Below are positions 33,085-42,146 of a DNA stretch of 64,000 nt, in pieces. Each line of letters starts with the position of its first letter. The stretch's first letter is position 1. Location of the stretch: contig DAIPYN010000005.1 in NCBI GenBank assembly GCA_036782715.1, positions 1 to 64,000 on the forward strand, written 5' to 3'. The notes below the pieces were generated by a model. It was not told where the DNA came from and did not search any database. It worked only from the letters and a program-made list of their open reading frames with translations. The DNA is from UBA3478 sp036782715 (lineage in GTDB: Bacteria; Bacteroidota; Bacteroidia; Flavobacteriales; Flavobacteriaceae). Made by a program: the position numbers and the translations under genes.

Positions 33085-36000
33085 ATGAGTTCGATTTCTG
33101 AACAAATCATTCAAAAATTCACCACCTCAAATTCTTTTGAGGCCGTGCTGTCGCGTATAGAAAATACTAGTGGAGAGGTGAAAATTACTGGCCTGACACA
33201 ATCAGGAATTTCCATATTTATCTCAAGCGGTCATCAAAATAATCAAAAGAACTGGCTAGTTATCGTTGAAGACAAAGAGGCAGCTGCATACATTCAGAAC
33301 GACTTAGAACGATTCCTTGGAAAAGATGAGGCGCTCTTTTATCCCGCTTCTTATCGTCGTCCCTATGAAATCGAAGCGATCGACAATGCGAATGTACTCA
33401 TGCGATCCGAAGTGCTTCAGCAACTTTCTGAAAGCAAGAAACCAAAGGTAATTGTAACATATACCGATGCGCTGCTAGAAAAAATCATTACCAAAAAGGA
33501 TTTCGTAAGTCAACGTATCGATCTTAAAACAGGAGATCAGGTCGGATTAGATTTTATCAACGAAAGCCTATTCGAGTTCGGGTTTGAACGCACCGACTTT
33601 GTAACCGAACCTGGTGAGTTCTCTGTTCGAGGAGGCATCATAGACGTTTACTCCTTTGCCCACGACTTACCTTATCGTATAGAATTTTTTGGTAATGAGG
33701 TAGAAAGCATAAGAACCTTCGATATCGAAACTCAGCTATCGAAAGATGCTGTTAGTAGTCTAACCATCGTACCGAATATGGATCGATCGGCAAGTGTTCA
33801 AGAACGAATTTCATTCTTAGAATATTTTGATCCAGAAAATACCACGGTGTTTATTCAAGAAATCGAGGTGATCAAGAAAAAACTAGATGAGCTATACGAA
33901 AAAGCCGAGCAACAGTTTGAGAAGTTAGATAGTCCACTCAAACACGCTCATCCTTCTGCCCTTTTCAGCAATTCAAAAACCTTAGAGAAAGACCTTTCAT
34001 CTCACTCTTTTGCCCGATTAGAAAAAGAACGTTCTGAGGACAGTATCGACTTTAAACAAAAAAGTCAACCCGCCTTCAATAAACGATTTGATCTTCTTTG
34101 GAAAGAACTTCAAGGGAAAAAGGAAGACGGATATACTTGTTATTTGCACTGCAGTTCAACGCAACAGGTAGATCGTTTTAAAGAAATATTTGCCAAGCAT
34201 GAGACTGATCTTCCGTACACTCCCGTAATTATGCCGCTGATGGGTGGTTTTGTAGATGGACAGGCAAAACTCTGCTGTTATACCGACCATGAAATCTTCG
34301 AACGTTATCACAAATTTAGTGTTCGTGGAGCAGCGGCGAAAAAGCAGAAACTCAGTTTAGCAGAACTTAACAAACTGGAGGTCGGAGACTACGTTACGCA
34401 TATTGATCACGGAATAGGAACCTTCGGAGGACTTAAGAAAATAGAAGTGGAGGGTAAAATGCAGGAAGCGATCAAGTTGATTTACGGCGATCGAGACATC
34501 TTGTATGTGAGTATTCATTCACTTCATAAAATCGCCAAATACAATGGCAAAGACGGAGTACCCCCAAAACTCTATAAGCTTGGATCTGGAGCTTGGCAAA
34601 AAGTCAAGGAAAAGACCAAATCGCATGTCAAAAAGGTTGCCTTTGATCTTATTCAGGTCTATGCTAAAAGACGATTAGAAAAAGGCTTTCAGTTTGGTCC
34701 CGACTCTTATTTACAGCATGAACTCGAGGCTTCCTTTATCTATGAAGATACTCCCGATCAAGAGAAAGCAACTAGAGAAGTTAAGGCCGACATGGAGCGT
34801 GATCGTCCTATGGATCGTCTGGTTTGTGGAGATGTTGGTTTTGGTAAAACCGAAGTTGCTATCCGAGCAGCCTTCAAAGCTGTAGATAATGGAAAACAAG
34901 TAGCCGTGCTTGTACCCACCACTATTCTGGCCTTTCAACATGCAAAGACCTTTGCCAAACGTTTAGAAGACTTACCGGTTCGAGTAGATTTCTTAAACCG
35001 TTTCAGAACCGCTAAAGAGAAGAAGGAGGTCTTAGAGGATGTAAAAACAGGGAAGGTTGATATTCTTATCGGAACCCATCAGATTGTCAACAAAAATGTC
35101 AAGTTTAAAGACTTAGGACTACTTATCGTAGATGAGGAGCAAAAGTTTGGGGTTTCGGTAAAAGAACGAATCAAATCATTCAAGGCAAGCATTGATGTAC
35201 TTACCCTCACGGCAACGCCTATACCTAGAACGCTCCAGTTTAGTTTGATGGCAGCAAGAGACTTATCGGTAATCAGTACTCCGCCGCCCAACCGATATCC
35301 GATTGAAAGTAGTGTCATACGCTTTGATTTAGAGACCATTCGTGAGGCAGTTAGCTTTGAAATTGAGCGTGGCGGACAAGTTTATTTCATACACAATCGC
35401 ATCGAGAATATAAAGGAAGTTGCGGGGATGATTCAACAACTCGTTCCTGACGCACGAATCAGAACCGGTCACGGTAGAATGGACGGTAAAGATCTCGAAG
35501 AACTCATGCTCGATTTCATGAATGGAAATTTCGATGTTCTGGTTTCCACTACCATCGTTGAGAGTGGACTCGACATACCCAACGCGAACACCATTTTAAT
35601 CCACAACGCACACAGTTTTGGTTTAAGCGATTTGCATCAAATGCGCGGTAGGGTCGGACGATCGAATAAAAAGGCATTCTGTTATTTCATCACAGATCCA
35701 TTTGAATCTCTAACCAGTGAGGCAAGAAAAAGAATGGAAGCTTTAGCTCAATTCACTGAACTGGGAAGCGGGTTCCAAATTGCGATGAAAGATCTTGAAA
35801 TAAGAGGGGCGGGTGATTTATTAGGAGGTGAACAAAGTGGTTTCATCACAGATATTGGATTTGACACCTACCAGAAAATCGTTTCTGAGGCTATCGAAGA
35901 ACTAAAAAACAATGAATTTAAATCGCTCTACGAGGAAGAAAAAGAGAAGGAAGAAGTAAAAGAGTACATCAGAGAAGTACAAATAGACACTGATTTAGAA

Positions 36001-36426
36001 TTGCTCTTTCCCGATGATTATATCAATGCAAACGCCGAGCGTTTAAGTCTTTACCAAGAGTTGAGTGAAATTGAAAGTGCTGAAGCGTTAACCAGTTTTA
36101 CAAAACGATTAATAGATCGATTTGGGCCGCTTCCACCCGCGGCAAATGATCTCCTTCTGTCTATTTCACTGAAGTGGATCGCCAAGTCACTTGGTATTGA
36201 AAAAATCGTATTCAAACGAGAAACACTGATCGGGTACTTCTTGTCAGATAGCCAATCAGAATTCTATCAAAGTGCAGCTTTTCAGCATTTAATCAAGGCT
36301 TCGGCTACCTTGCCTTGTGCCTTGAAAGAAAAACCTTCAAAGAATGGCCCGCGATTACTGATTCGCTTCGATCAAATCCAATCGCTAGAAGAAGCAATAG
36401 ACGCTCTTAAACAACTGCAACTATAG
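33085..36426 (+). CDS. mfd: transcription-repair coupling factor
   Basis: 1113 residues, the usual length. It displaces RNA polymerase stalled at DNA lesions and recruits UvrA. The UvrB-homology region is at the N-terminus, the RNA polymerase interaction (CarD-like) domain is near residues 430-500 (VGDYVTHIDHGIGTF), Walker A is near 582 (GDVGFGKTEVA) and DEEQ near 683, followed by the TRG motif and a C-terminal UvrA-inhibiting domain. It lies directly after the ligase repair cassette. Its stop codon overlaps the stop of the convergent ACT-protein gene in the palindrome CTATAG. Confidence 0.97.
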   Translation: MSSISEQIIQKFTTSNSFEAVLSRIENTSGEVKITGLTQSGISIFISSGHQNNQKNWLVIVEDKEAAAYIQNDLERFLGKDEALFYPASYRRPYEIEAIDNANVLMRSEVLQQLSESKKPKVIVTYTDALLEKIITKKDFVSQRIDLKTGDQVGLDFINESLFEFGFERTDFVTEPGEFSVRGGIIDVYSFAHDLPYRIEFFGNEVESIRTFDIETQLSKDAVSSLTIVPNMDRSASVQERISFLEYFDPENTTVFIQEIEVIKKKLDELYEKAEQQFEKLDSPLKHAHPSALFSNSKTLEKDLSSHSFARLEKERSEDSIDFKQKSQPAFNKRFDLLWKELQGKKEDGYTCYLHCSSTQQVDRFKEIFAKHETDLPYTPVIMPLMGGFVDGQAKLCCYTDHEIFERYHKFSVRGAAAKKQKLSLAELNKLEVGDYVTHIDHGIGTFGGLKKIEVEGKMQEAIKLIYGDRDILYVSIHSLHKIAKYNGKDGVPPKLYKLGSGAWQKVKEKTKSHVKKVAFDLIQVYAKRRLEKGFQFGPDSYLQHELEASFIYEDTPDQEKATREVKADMERDRPMDRLVCGDVGFGKTEVAIRAAFKAVDNGKQVAVLVPTTILAFQHAKTFAKRLEDLPVRVDFLNRFRTAKEKKEVLEDVKTGKVDILIGTHQIVNKNVKFKDLGLLIVDEEQKFGVSVKERIKSFKASIDVLTLTATPIPRTLQFSLMAARDLSVISTPPPNRYPIESSVIRFDLETIREAVSFEIERGGQVYFIHNRIENIKEVAGMIQQLVPDARIRTGHGRMDGKDLEELMLDFMNGNFDVLVSTTIVESGLDIPNANTILIHNAHSFGLSDLHQMRGRVGRSNKKAFCYFITDPFESLTSEARKRMEALAQFTELGSGFQIAMKDLEIRGAGDLLGGEQSGFITDIGFDTYQKIVSEAIEELKNNEFKSLYEEEKEKEEVKEYIREVQIDTDLELLFPDDYINANAERLSLYQELSEIESAEALTSFTKRLIDRFGPLPPAANDLLLSISLKWIAKSLGIEKIVFKRETLIGYFLSDSQSEFYQSAAFQHLIKASATLPCALKEKPSKNGPRLLIRFDQIQSLEEAIDALKQLQL

Positions 36427-37080
36427 GGCTTTTAACGCCTTAATTACCGTAAAAGCTTTATCTGCCTCAGGGTCATCTACAATGATGGTAAATTCGTTCG
36501 TGGTAGAAATCACCTCGTGAAGAACAATACCCTCCCAAGCTAGACGCTGAAAGATAAAGTAATATACACCGGGGACAGTCACGTTCTCATGCGGCAGTTT
36601 AACTGTTACTGAAGCAAGATTGGTAACCTTTTGGGTCATGCGCTCACCACTAAAAAGATCTTCGATATACTTCTCTAATCGATCGCTCACCACAATATTG
36701 ATTTCGTTGACCCCGCGAGAAGAAGTATAGAAAACATCGGGATTTCGGTGAATCTCACGCATGAGTTCTGCCTGTTTTTCAAGAATACTCTCGGAGGTTA
36801 AAAATGTAAAATCAACTAAAGAGGAGCGCACCGTAATCTCTCCAATATTCTTCAAAACCTTTACAATCTTATGAGTAGCTCTAAACTCTAGGTGTTCTGA
36901 AAGACGCTTAAGTGCCATTACGATGGCACCTTCACGCACCTCTTTTCCCAAATAAGATTCAATTTCAGGTCGTATCTGACGTGATAAAGATGTAAGGTTA
37001 ATGATGCCTTCAGCTAAGGCCGACTGAAGAAATGGCTTACGGTGAATGACGCTTTCTACGACTGATGAAATGGTCTTCAT
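36421..37080 (-). CDS. orphan ACT-domain protein resembling the regulatory part of aspartate kinase
   Basis: 219 residues. The N-terminal third is helical and basic (AEGIINLTSLSRQIRPEI, a possible winged-helix or helix-turn-helix). The C-terminal two thirds read like ACT domains: SSRGVNEINIVVSD, then VPGVYYFIFQRLAWEGIVL and TTNEFTIIVDDPEADKAF, much as in the regulatory half of aspartate kinases. No catalytic kinase domain is present. It could bind an amino acid and act as a transcription regulator or as a partner subunit; I do not know a described function. It converges with mfd and overlaps its last 6 bases. Confidence 0.7.
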   Translation of the reverse strand: MKTISSVVESVIHRKPFLQSALAEGIINLTSLSRQIRPEIESYLGKEVREGAIVMALKRLSEHLEFRATHKIVKVLKNIGEITVRSSLVDFTFLTSESILEKQAELMREIHRNPDVFYTSSRGVNEINIVVSDRLEKYIEDLFSGERMTQKVTNLASVTVKLPHENVTVPGVYYFIFQRLAWEGIVLHEVISTTNEFTIIVDDPEADKAFTVIKALKAL

Positions 37081-37120
37081 ATAGTTAATTTACACAGTTT
37101 GTTTTATTTATAACAATGCG

Positions 37121-37477
37121 TCAAATGTATAAAGAAATGTCGATAAGATGCGAGATTTGTGAATTTTTCTGGTTTAAGTAGACTCCCACTAGGTCGATTC
37201 GCAACTCCTCAACTTCAGAAATTCGATGCACATAGAAAGAGCCTATAGCCTGCAATCTGGCAAATTGCGCTTTGGAAATACGTTGAATAAATTGCTTTGT
37301 AGTTAAAAATCGTGTGCTCGACTTAACCTCAACGATCACTAAAAGTCGCTCCCTAATTGCAAGAATATCAGCTTCTAAATGACCGAGTCTTATATTTTGA
37401 TGAAGAATACGGTATCCTCGTTTTTCAAGGAAAGATACTGCTTCTATCTGGCCAAGATCCCCTATTCTTTTACTCAT
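37121..37477 (-). CDS. YraN family (UPF0102) nuclease-like protein
   Basis: 118 residues, the usual size. The pattern GQIEAVSFLEKRGYRIL, LEADILAIRERLLVIVEVK is the PD-(D/E)xK fold of the YraN family, with Asp and Glu-Val-Lys as metal-site residues. Its role, probably in DNA or RNA metabolism, is not established. It stands alone on the minus strand 40 bases upstream of the ACT-protein start. Confidence 0.88.
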   Translation of the reverse strand: MSKRIGDLGQIEAVSFLEKRGYRILHQNIRLGHLEADILAIRERLLVIVEVKSSTRFLTTKQFIQRISKAQFARLQAIGSFYVHRISEVEELRIDLVGVYLNQKNSQISHLIDISLYI

Positions 37478-37553
37478 TGACCTTAAAATTAATAGACAAA
37501 ATATTCAAGATTCGTTTGATAAACATCTAGAATCGATTCGATAAAGAATTAAC

Positions 37554-37561
37554 TATTTTTG
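37554..37561 (+). promoter_or_regulatory. -7 promoter box of metG (TATTTTTG)
   Basis: Exact TAnnTTTG match followed by C, 18 nt before the metG ATG. Confidence 0.58.
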
Positions 37562-37579
37562 CGTTCAAATCATCAGTGA

Positions 37580-39631
37580 ATGTCAGACTCGAAAAAACGA
37601 TATACTCTTACCGCCGCACTACCCTACACCAATGGACCTATTCATATTGGGCATTTAGCTGGAGTATATGTGCCAGCAGACATCTTTGCACGTTACAAAA
37701 GACTCCAAGGCCATGATGTAGCCTTCATTTGTGGCAGTGACGAACATGGTGTTGCTATATCGATGAAGGCTCGAAAAGAAGGGATCACGCCTAAAGAGGT
37801 CATAGATACTTACGATACGATCATTCGAAAATCTTTTGAAGATTTCGGAATCTCTTTCGACAATTACTCAAGAACCTCTAGAGACATTCACCACAAGACT
37901 GCTCAAGATTTTTTCACAAAACTCCTCGAGCAAAATGATTTCATTGAAGAAACTAGCGAACAATTATTTGACGCCGAGACCAATATGTTCTTAGCTGATC
38001 GTTTTGTTACGGGGACTTGTCCTAAATGTCAAAACCCAGAAGCTTACGGTGACCAATGCGAAAAGTGTGGATCAAGTTTAAACGCTACCGATCTGATAAA
38101 TCCTAAGAGTACTTTAAGTGGCGCAACGCCCTCTCTTAAATCAACCACACACTGGTACCTACCCCTAGATAAAAGTGAGGTTTTCTTAAAAAAATGGATT
38201 TTAGAAGATCACAAGGAAGATTGGAAATCAAATGTTTATGGCCAATGTAAATCTTGGATTGATGATGGGCTTCGTCCAAGAGCGGTTACCAGAGATCTTG
38301 ATTGGGGTATCAAAGTCCCCCTTGAATCTGCAGACGGCAAGGTATTATATGTATGGTTCGAGGCACCTATCGGATACATTTCATCCACCAAAGAATGGGC
38401 AGATCAAAAAGGAATTGACTGGGAACCTTACTGGAAAGATGAGAACACCTCTCTTATTCACTTTATAGGAAAGGATAACATCGTATTCCATTGTATTATA
38501 TTCCCCGCACTTTTAAAGGCGCATGGAGATTATATTCTCCCAGAAAATGTCCCGGCTAATGAGTTTTTGAATTTAGAAGGACAAAAACTTTCGACCTCTA
38601 AAAACTGGGCAGTTTGGCTCCATGAATATCTTGAAGACTTCGAAGGAATGCAAGACGCTTTGAGATATGTTTTAACCATTAATGCTCCTGAAACCAAAGA
38701 CAACGACTTCACTTGGGATGATTTTCAGGCCCGAGTAAATAACGAACTGGTTTCTGTTTATGGGAACTTCATTAATCGAGTAGTTGTTCTAAGTCAGAAA
38801 TACTATGATGGAATTGTTCCAGAGGCTGGACCATTAAGCGATGCAGACAAACAAGTACTGCAACAATTACAAGAAGCCCCTTCTGCAATTGAGAAATCGC
38901 TAGACCGATATCGATTTAGGGAGGCAGCTGGTCTTTTAATGGGTGTTGCGAGACTAGGTAATAAATATCTAGCTGACCATGAACCTTGGAAACTGATAAA
39001 ATCTGATCCTGAGCGCGTTAAAACCATCATGAATGTAGCGCTTCAACTTGCAGCTGGTCTTGCCTATCTCTCTGAGCCATTCTTGCCATTTTCAACCGAA
39101 AAGTTGAAGAAAATGCTCAATTTAAAGACCATTGAAAACCCTTTTGAATACCTCAAATCTGCAAGCGTTCTAGTCTCTGCAGGTCAAAACCTAGGAACTT
39201 CTGAATTACTGTTCAGAAAGATTGAAGACACTGAGATACAAAATCAGTTAGATAAACTAAAGTCAACAGAAAAAGATTCTATCCACATGCAAGAACCACA
39301 AAAACCTGCCATTAACTATGACACCTTTAGTAGTCTTGATTTAAGAGTTGGCACAATACTTTCTGCTGAAAAAATGCCTAAAGCTGATCGATTACTCGTT
39401 TTGAAGGTGGATACTGGACTTGACCAAAGAACCATTGTATCTGGGATTGCAGAACATTTCTCACCTGAAGAGGTGGTTGGAAAAAAGGTTTGCGTTCTGA
39501 TGAATCTTGAACCACGCAAACTTAGAGGTGTAGAAAGTCAAGGTATGCTGCTCATGGCAACAGACCCTGAAGGAAAACTAAGTTTCATGAGTCCTGAAGA
39601 TGCAGTAGCTGCAGGGAGCCCTATTTCTTAA
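37580..39631 (+). CDS. metG: methionyl-tRNA synthetase
   Basis: 683 residues. The HIGH motif is GPIHIGHLAG and the KMSKS-equivalent is KLSTS. The zinc-binding insert has two CxxC pairs (CPKCQ and CEKCG). The C-terminal domain (about 575-683) is an EMAP-II/Arc1-like tRNA-binding fold (FSSLDLRVGTILSAEKMP), as in the long MetRS class. It charges both initiator and elongator tRNA-Met. Its stop overlaps the start of the next gene (TAATG at 39629-39633). Confidence 0.97.
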   Translation: MSDSKKRYTLTAALPYTNGPIHIGHLAGVYVPADIFARYKRLQGHDVAFICGSDEHGVAISMKARKEGITPKEVIDTYDTIIRKSFEDFGISFDNYSRTSRDIHHKTAQDFFTKLLEQNDFIEETSEQLFDAETNMFLADRFVTGTCPKCQNPEAYGDQCEKCGSSLNATDLINPKSTLSGATPSLKSTTHWYLPLDKSEVFLKKWILEDHKEDWKSNVYGQCKSWIDDGLRPRAVTRDLDWGIKVPLESADGKVLYVWFEAPIGYISSTKEWADQKGIDWEPYWKDENTSLIHFIGKDNIVFHCIIFPALLKAHGDYILPENVPANEFLNLEGQKLSTSKNWAVWLHEYLEDFEGMQDALRYVLTINAPETKDNDFTWDDFQARVNNELVSVYGNFINRVVVLSQKYYDGIVPEAGPLSDADKQVLQQLQEAPSAIEKSLDRYRFREAAGLLMGVARLGNKYLADHEPWKLIKSDPERVKTIMNVALQLAAGLAYLSEPFLPFSTEKLKKMLNLKTIENPFEYLKSASVLVSAGQNLGTSELLFRKIEDTEIQNQLDKLKSTEKDSIHMQEPQKPAINYDTFSSLDLRVGTILSAEKMPKADRLLVLKVDTGLDQRTIVSGIAEHFSPEEVVGKKVCVLMNLEPRKLRGVESQGMLLMATDPEGKLSFMSPEDAVAAGSPIS

Positions 39632-40533
39632 TGCTAAAAATTGCTTTCGATTCAATTTATGTTCTAGATCTACCAGAAGGCCATAGGTTTCCTATACTCA
39701 AGTATGATCTACTTCCTAAGCAGTTGATTCATGAAGGCACCTGCAGTGAAGAGAACTTCTTCTCTCCTGAGTTTCTCGACCCTAGTGACGCTCTAAGCGT
39801 TCACACAGAATCTTACTTTCGGCGATTAATAAATTCAGATCTCACTCCCAAAGAGGTGAGAAAAATAGGATTCCCATTATCTCAACATCTCATTGATCGA
39901 GAACAAAGAATCGCGCAGGGAACTATCCAAAATTGTTATCACGCATTTAATCACGGAATATCTATTAATATCGCAGGAGGCACGCATCACGCCTATGCCG
40001 ATCATGGAGAGGCCTTTTGTCTATTAAATGATCAGGCGATCGCTGCTTCTCATCTCATTCGTAAAGGTCTCATCAAAAAAGCACTTATTATCGATCTTGA
40101 CGTACACCAAGGAAATGGAACGGCATCTATTTTTCAAAAGGACCCCTCAGTATTCACATTCTCTGTGCATGGAGCTGCTAATTATCCCTTTAAAAAAGAA
40201 GAGTCAGATTTAGACCTTCCTCTTCCTAAGGGATGTAGCGATCTTGACTATTTAGCGCTCCTAGATGAGTATCTTGACCCTTTAATCGAAGAGGTACAAC
40301 CTGACTTCATTTTTTATCTCTCAGGAGTAGACATTCTAGAGACTGATCGATTAGGAACCTTAGGCCTAACCCTTAATGGATGTAAGGAGAGAGACCATAA
40401 GGTTCTAAATCTTGCGCATTCAAAAGGCATTCCTATTCAATGTTCGATGGGTGGTGGTTATTCGAAAGATATAAGGGTAATTGTAGAGGCTCACGCCAAT
40501 CTCTTTCGAATTGCCCAATACCTCTACGACTAG
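39631..40533 (+). CDS. histone deacetylase-family protein
   Basis: 300 residues with the arginase/deacetylase fold. The active-site signatures are AGGTHHAYADHGEAFCLLN (the HH pair), IIDLDVHQGNGT (metal Asp and His) and SGVDILETDRLGTLGL (metal Asp and the catalytic loop). Bacterial members deacetylate acetylpolyamines, acetoin-related compounds or protein lysines; the substrate cannot be read here. It is co-translated with metG (TAATG) and converges with the short SSB gene, overlapping it by 4 bases. Confidence 0.88.
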   Translation: MLKIAFDSIYVLDLPEGHRFPILKYDLLPKQLIHEGTCSEENFFSPEFLDPSDALSVHTESYFRRLINSDLTPKEVRKIGFPLSQHLIDREQRIAQGTIQNCYHAFNHGISINIAGGTHHAYADHGEAFCLLNDQAIAASHLIRKGLIKKALIIDLDVHQGNGTASIFQKDPSVFTFSVHGAANYPFKKEESDLDLPLPKGCSDLDYLALLDEYLDPLIEEVQPDFIFYLSGVDILETDRLGTLGLTLNGCKERDHKVLNLAHSKGIPIQCSMGGGYSKDIRVIVEAHANLFRIAQYLYD

Positions 40534-40892
40534 AAAACCTCTGTTTCTATAGCAGCTTCGGGCTTACCTAAAAGTAACAAATCGGAGCAACGAATTTCTG
40601 TAATGCGCTTCTTTTGACCTTCATTGTCGTCATAAGATCGATGAGTAATTCGTCCAGAAACAGCGATCTCCTTGCCCTTCTGAACATACTTCTCTGCAAT
40701 TTCAGCTTGGCGATCCCAAGCAATGATCGTATGCCATTCTGTAGAAATGGTTCTTTCTCCTGCCGCATTATTGTAAATTTCGTTAGTGGCTAAACTAAAC
40801 TTTGCAAGTTTCTTGCCTCCTTGTAGCTCGGTGATTTCTGGGTCGTTGCCAACGTAACCTATTAGTTGGGCTTGATTTCTTAGTGCATTCAT
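40530..40892 (-). CDS. ssb: short single-stranded DNA-binding protein
   Basis: 120 residues with an OB fold: LIGYVGNDPEI, AKFSLATNEIY, TEWHTIIAWDRQAEIAEKYV and GKEIAVSGRITHRSYDD are SSB signatures. It lacks the Gly/Pro-rich linker and the acidic C-terminal tip (DDDIPF type) that recruits partner proteins, so it is probably an accessory SSB rather than the main replication protein. It is transcribed away from a small zinc-finger gene. Upstream on the minus strand is CAACTTTG (40909-40916), 7 of 8 to the -7 box. Confidence 0.88.
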   Translation of the reverse strand: MNALRNQAQLIGYVGNDPEITELQGGKKLAKFSLATNEIYNNAAGERTISTEWHTIIAWDRQAEIAEKYVQKGKEIAVSGRITHRSYDDNEGQKKRITEIRCSDLLLLGKPEAAIETEVF

Positions 40893-41044
40893 AAAATTGA
40901 TTTTGCTTCAAAGTTGAAGACTGAGAATTCATCTTTTCGGGTTGTAAACGGATAGAAACGTTTAAATATCCTAGCACCAATTTTAATAACTACTGAGTGT
41001 TATTTGCAGTGAAGGTCTTCTTCTTTGCACCAAACAGATTTCAT

Positions 41045-41404
41045 ATGAACAGAGGTTGTAAAGTTTGTAAGGAACCCTTATTTGGTAGAACAGATCAAAA
41101 GTTTTGCAGTGATGCTTGTAGGAGTCATCATCACAATTTAAAGAATCAAAAAAAGAATCAGAGCTTTTACAGTACCCATCGAGTACTTCAAAACAATTAC
41201 AAAATTTTAAGAGGCTATGTTAGTGAAGAATATACCGAATGCAACCTAAGTGAATTAAATCGACAAGGGTTTAGACCCTCGTGCATCACTGAGGTAGAAA
41301 AAGGACAAGAGGGTGGCCTTCCAAAATACTATCTTTACGATATTGGTTATCACTTTTTAACCTCGGAGAAAATCAAAATATTCAAACGCGTCAAGATTGA
41401 TTAA
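41045..41404 (+). CDS. small zinc-finger-like protein, function unknown
   Basis: 119 residues from the ATG at 41045. The N-terminus has two CxxC-type pairs (GCKVCKEPLF and KFCSDACRSHHH), a zinc-ribbon seen in bacterial proteins that begin CxxC...CSDxCR. The rest (about 40-119) is alpha/beta and unrecognised. It overlaps the following SDR gene by 8 bases and is divergent from the ssb gene. I do not know the family name. Confidence 0.65.
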   Translation: MNRGCKVCKEPLFGRTDQKFCSDACRSHHHNLKNQKKNQSFYSTHRVLQNNYKILRGYVSEEYTECNLSELNRQGFRPSCITEVEKGQEGGLPKYYLYDIGYHFLTSEKIKIFKRVKID

Positions 41405-42146
41405 AATTGGAATTTTAGGAGAAGGCTGGCTTGGGAGTTATCTCCTACAAAGACTTCAAGAAAATGGATTCGACGTTAGAGGAGCCGAAACCTTTGGATG
41501 CTATTTTAGAAATAACCAGTGGGAAGGTGAACTCGATGAGTTTCTAGAGGGCTTATCCTATTTAATCATTACTATACCCAGTGGCGCTAGCAGAAATACT
41601 TCTGATTCTAAGGAAGGGAATCTTTTCTTATTCAGACAATTAATAGGTCACCTAAATAAGAATCCGAACCTAACCGTTTTCTATACTAGTAGTATCTCTG
41701 TCTATGGAAAAACAGAAAGAGTCATTGATGAAAACACAAAACTTGACCCGAAAACTTCCTCAGCGAAAGTAATTACCAGAATTGAGGAGGTATTTCAAAA
41801 GGGTCAACTCCAAAGGTTCAATGCTCTGAGACTAGGAGGTCTTATCGGAGAAGACAGACACCCTATCTATAGTCTATTGAGCACGCAGAAAAGGATAGCG
41901 GCAGATGAATTGATCAATTTTATTGACCGTGAAGACATTTTTCAATGTATCCAATGGCTCTTTGATCATCCTCAAGAAGGCCCCTTAAACCTAGTGGCCC
42001 CTTTTCATCCCACTAAGAAGGAGTATTATACGAGAATAGCTGAAGAAAGAAATTTAGGCCTTCCGATTTTTAGAGAAGGAGGTATCGCCTCAGAGATAAT
42101 TTCCCTAAAGCTACCCCTAAAACAACTATGTACTAGAGGGATTTAA
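41397..42146 (+). CDS. NAD(P)-binding sugar epimerase-like (extended SDR) protein
   Basis: 249 residues. The Rossmann opening is IKIGILGEGWLGSYLLQRL, followed by YTSSISVYG (the SDR Ser region) and GLIGEDRHPIYSL. No ATG is available, and TTG at 41397 (8 bases inside the zinc-finger gene) is the likely start. A typical YxxxK motif is not obvious, since SVYG is followed by KTERVI, so catalysis is uncertain. Members of this group are annotated as NAD-dependent epimerases. It converges with a lipoprotein gene (4-base overlap). Confidence 0.72.
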   Translation: MIKIGILGEGWLGSYLLQRLQENGFDVRGAETFGCYFRNNQWEGELDEFLEGLSYLIITIPSGASRNTSDSKEGNLFLFRQLIGHLNKNPNLTVFYTSSISVYGKTERVIDENTKLDPKTSSAKVITRIEEVFQKGQLQRFNALRLGGLIGEDRHPIYSLLSTQKRIAADELINFIDREDIFQCIQWLFDHPQEGPLNLVAPFHPTKKEYYTRIAEERNLGLPIFREGGIASEIISLKLPLKQLCTRGI

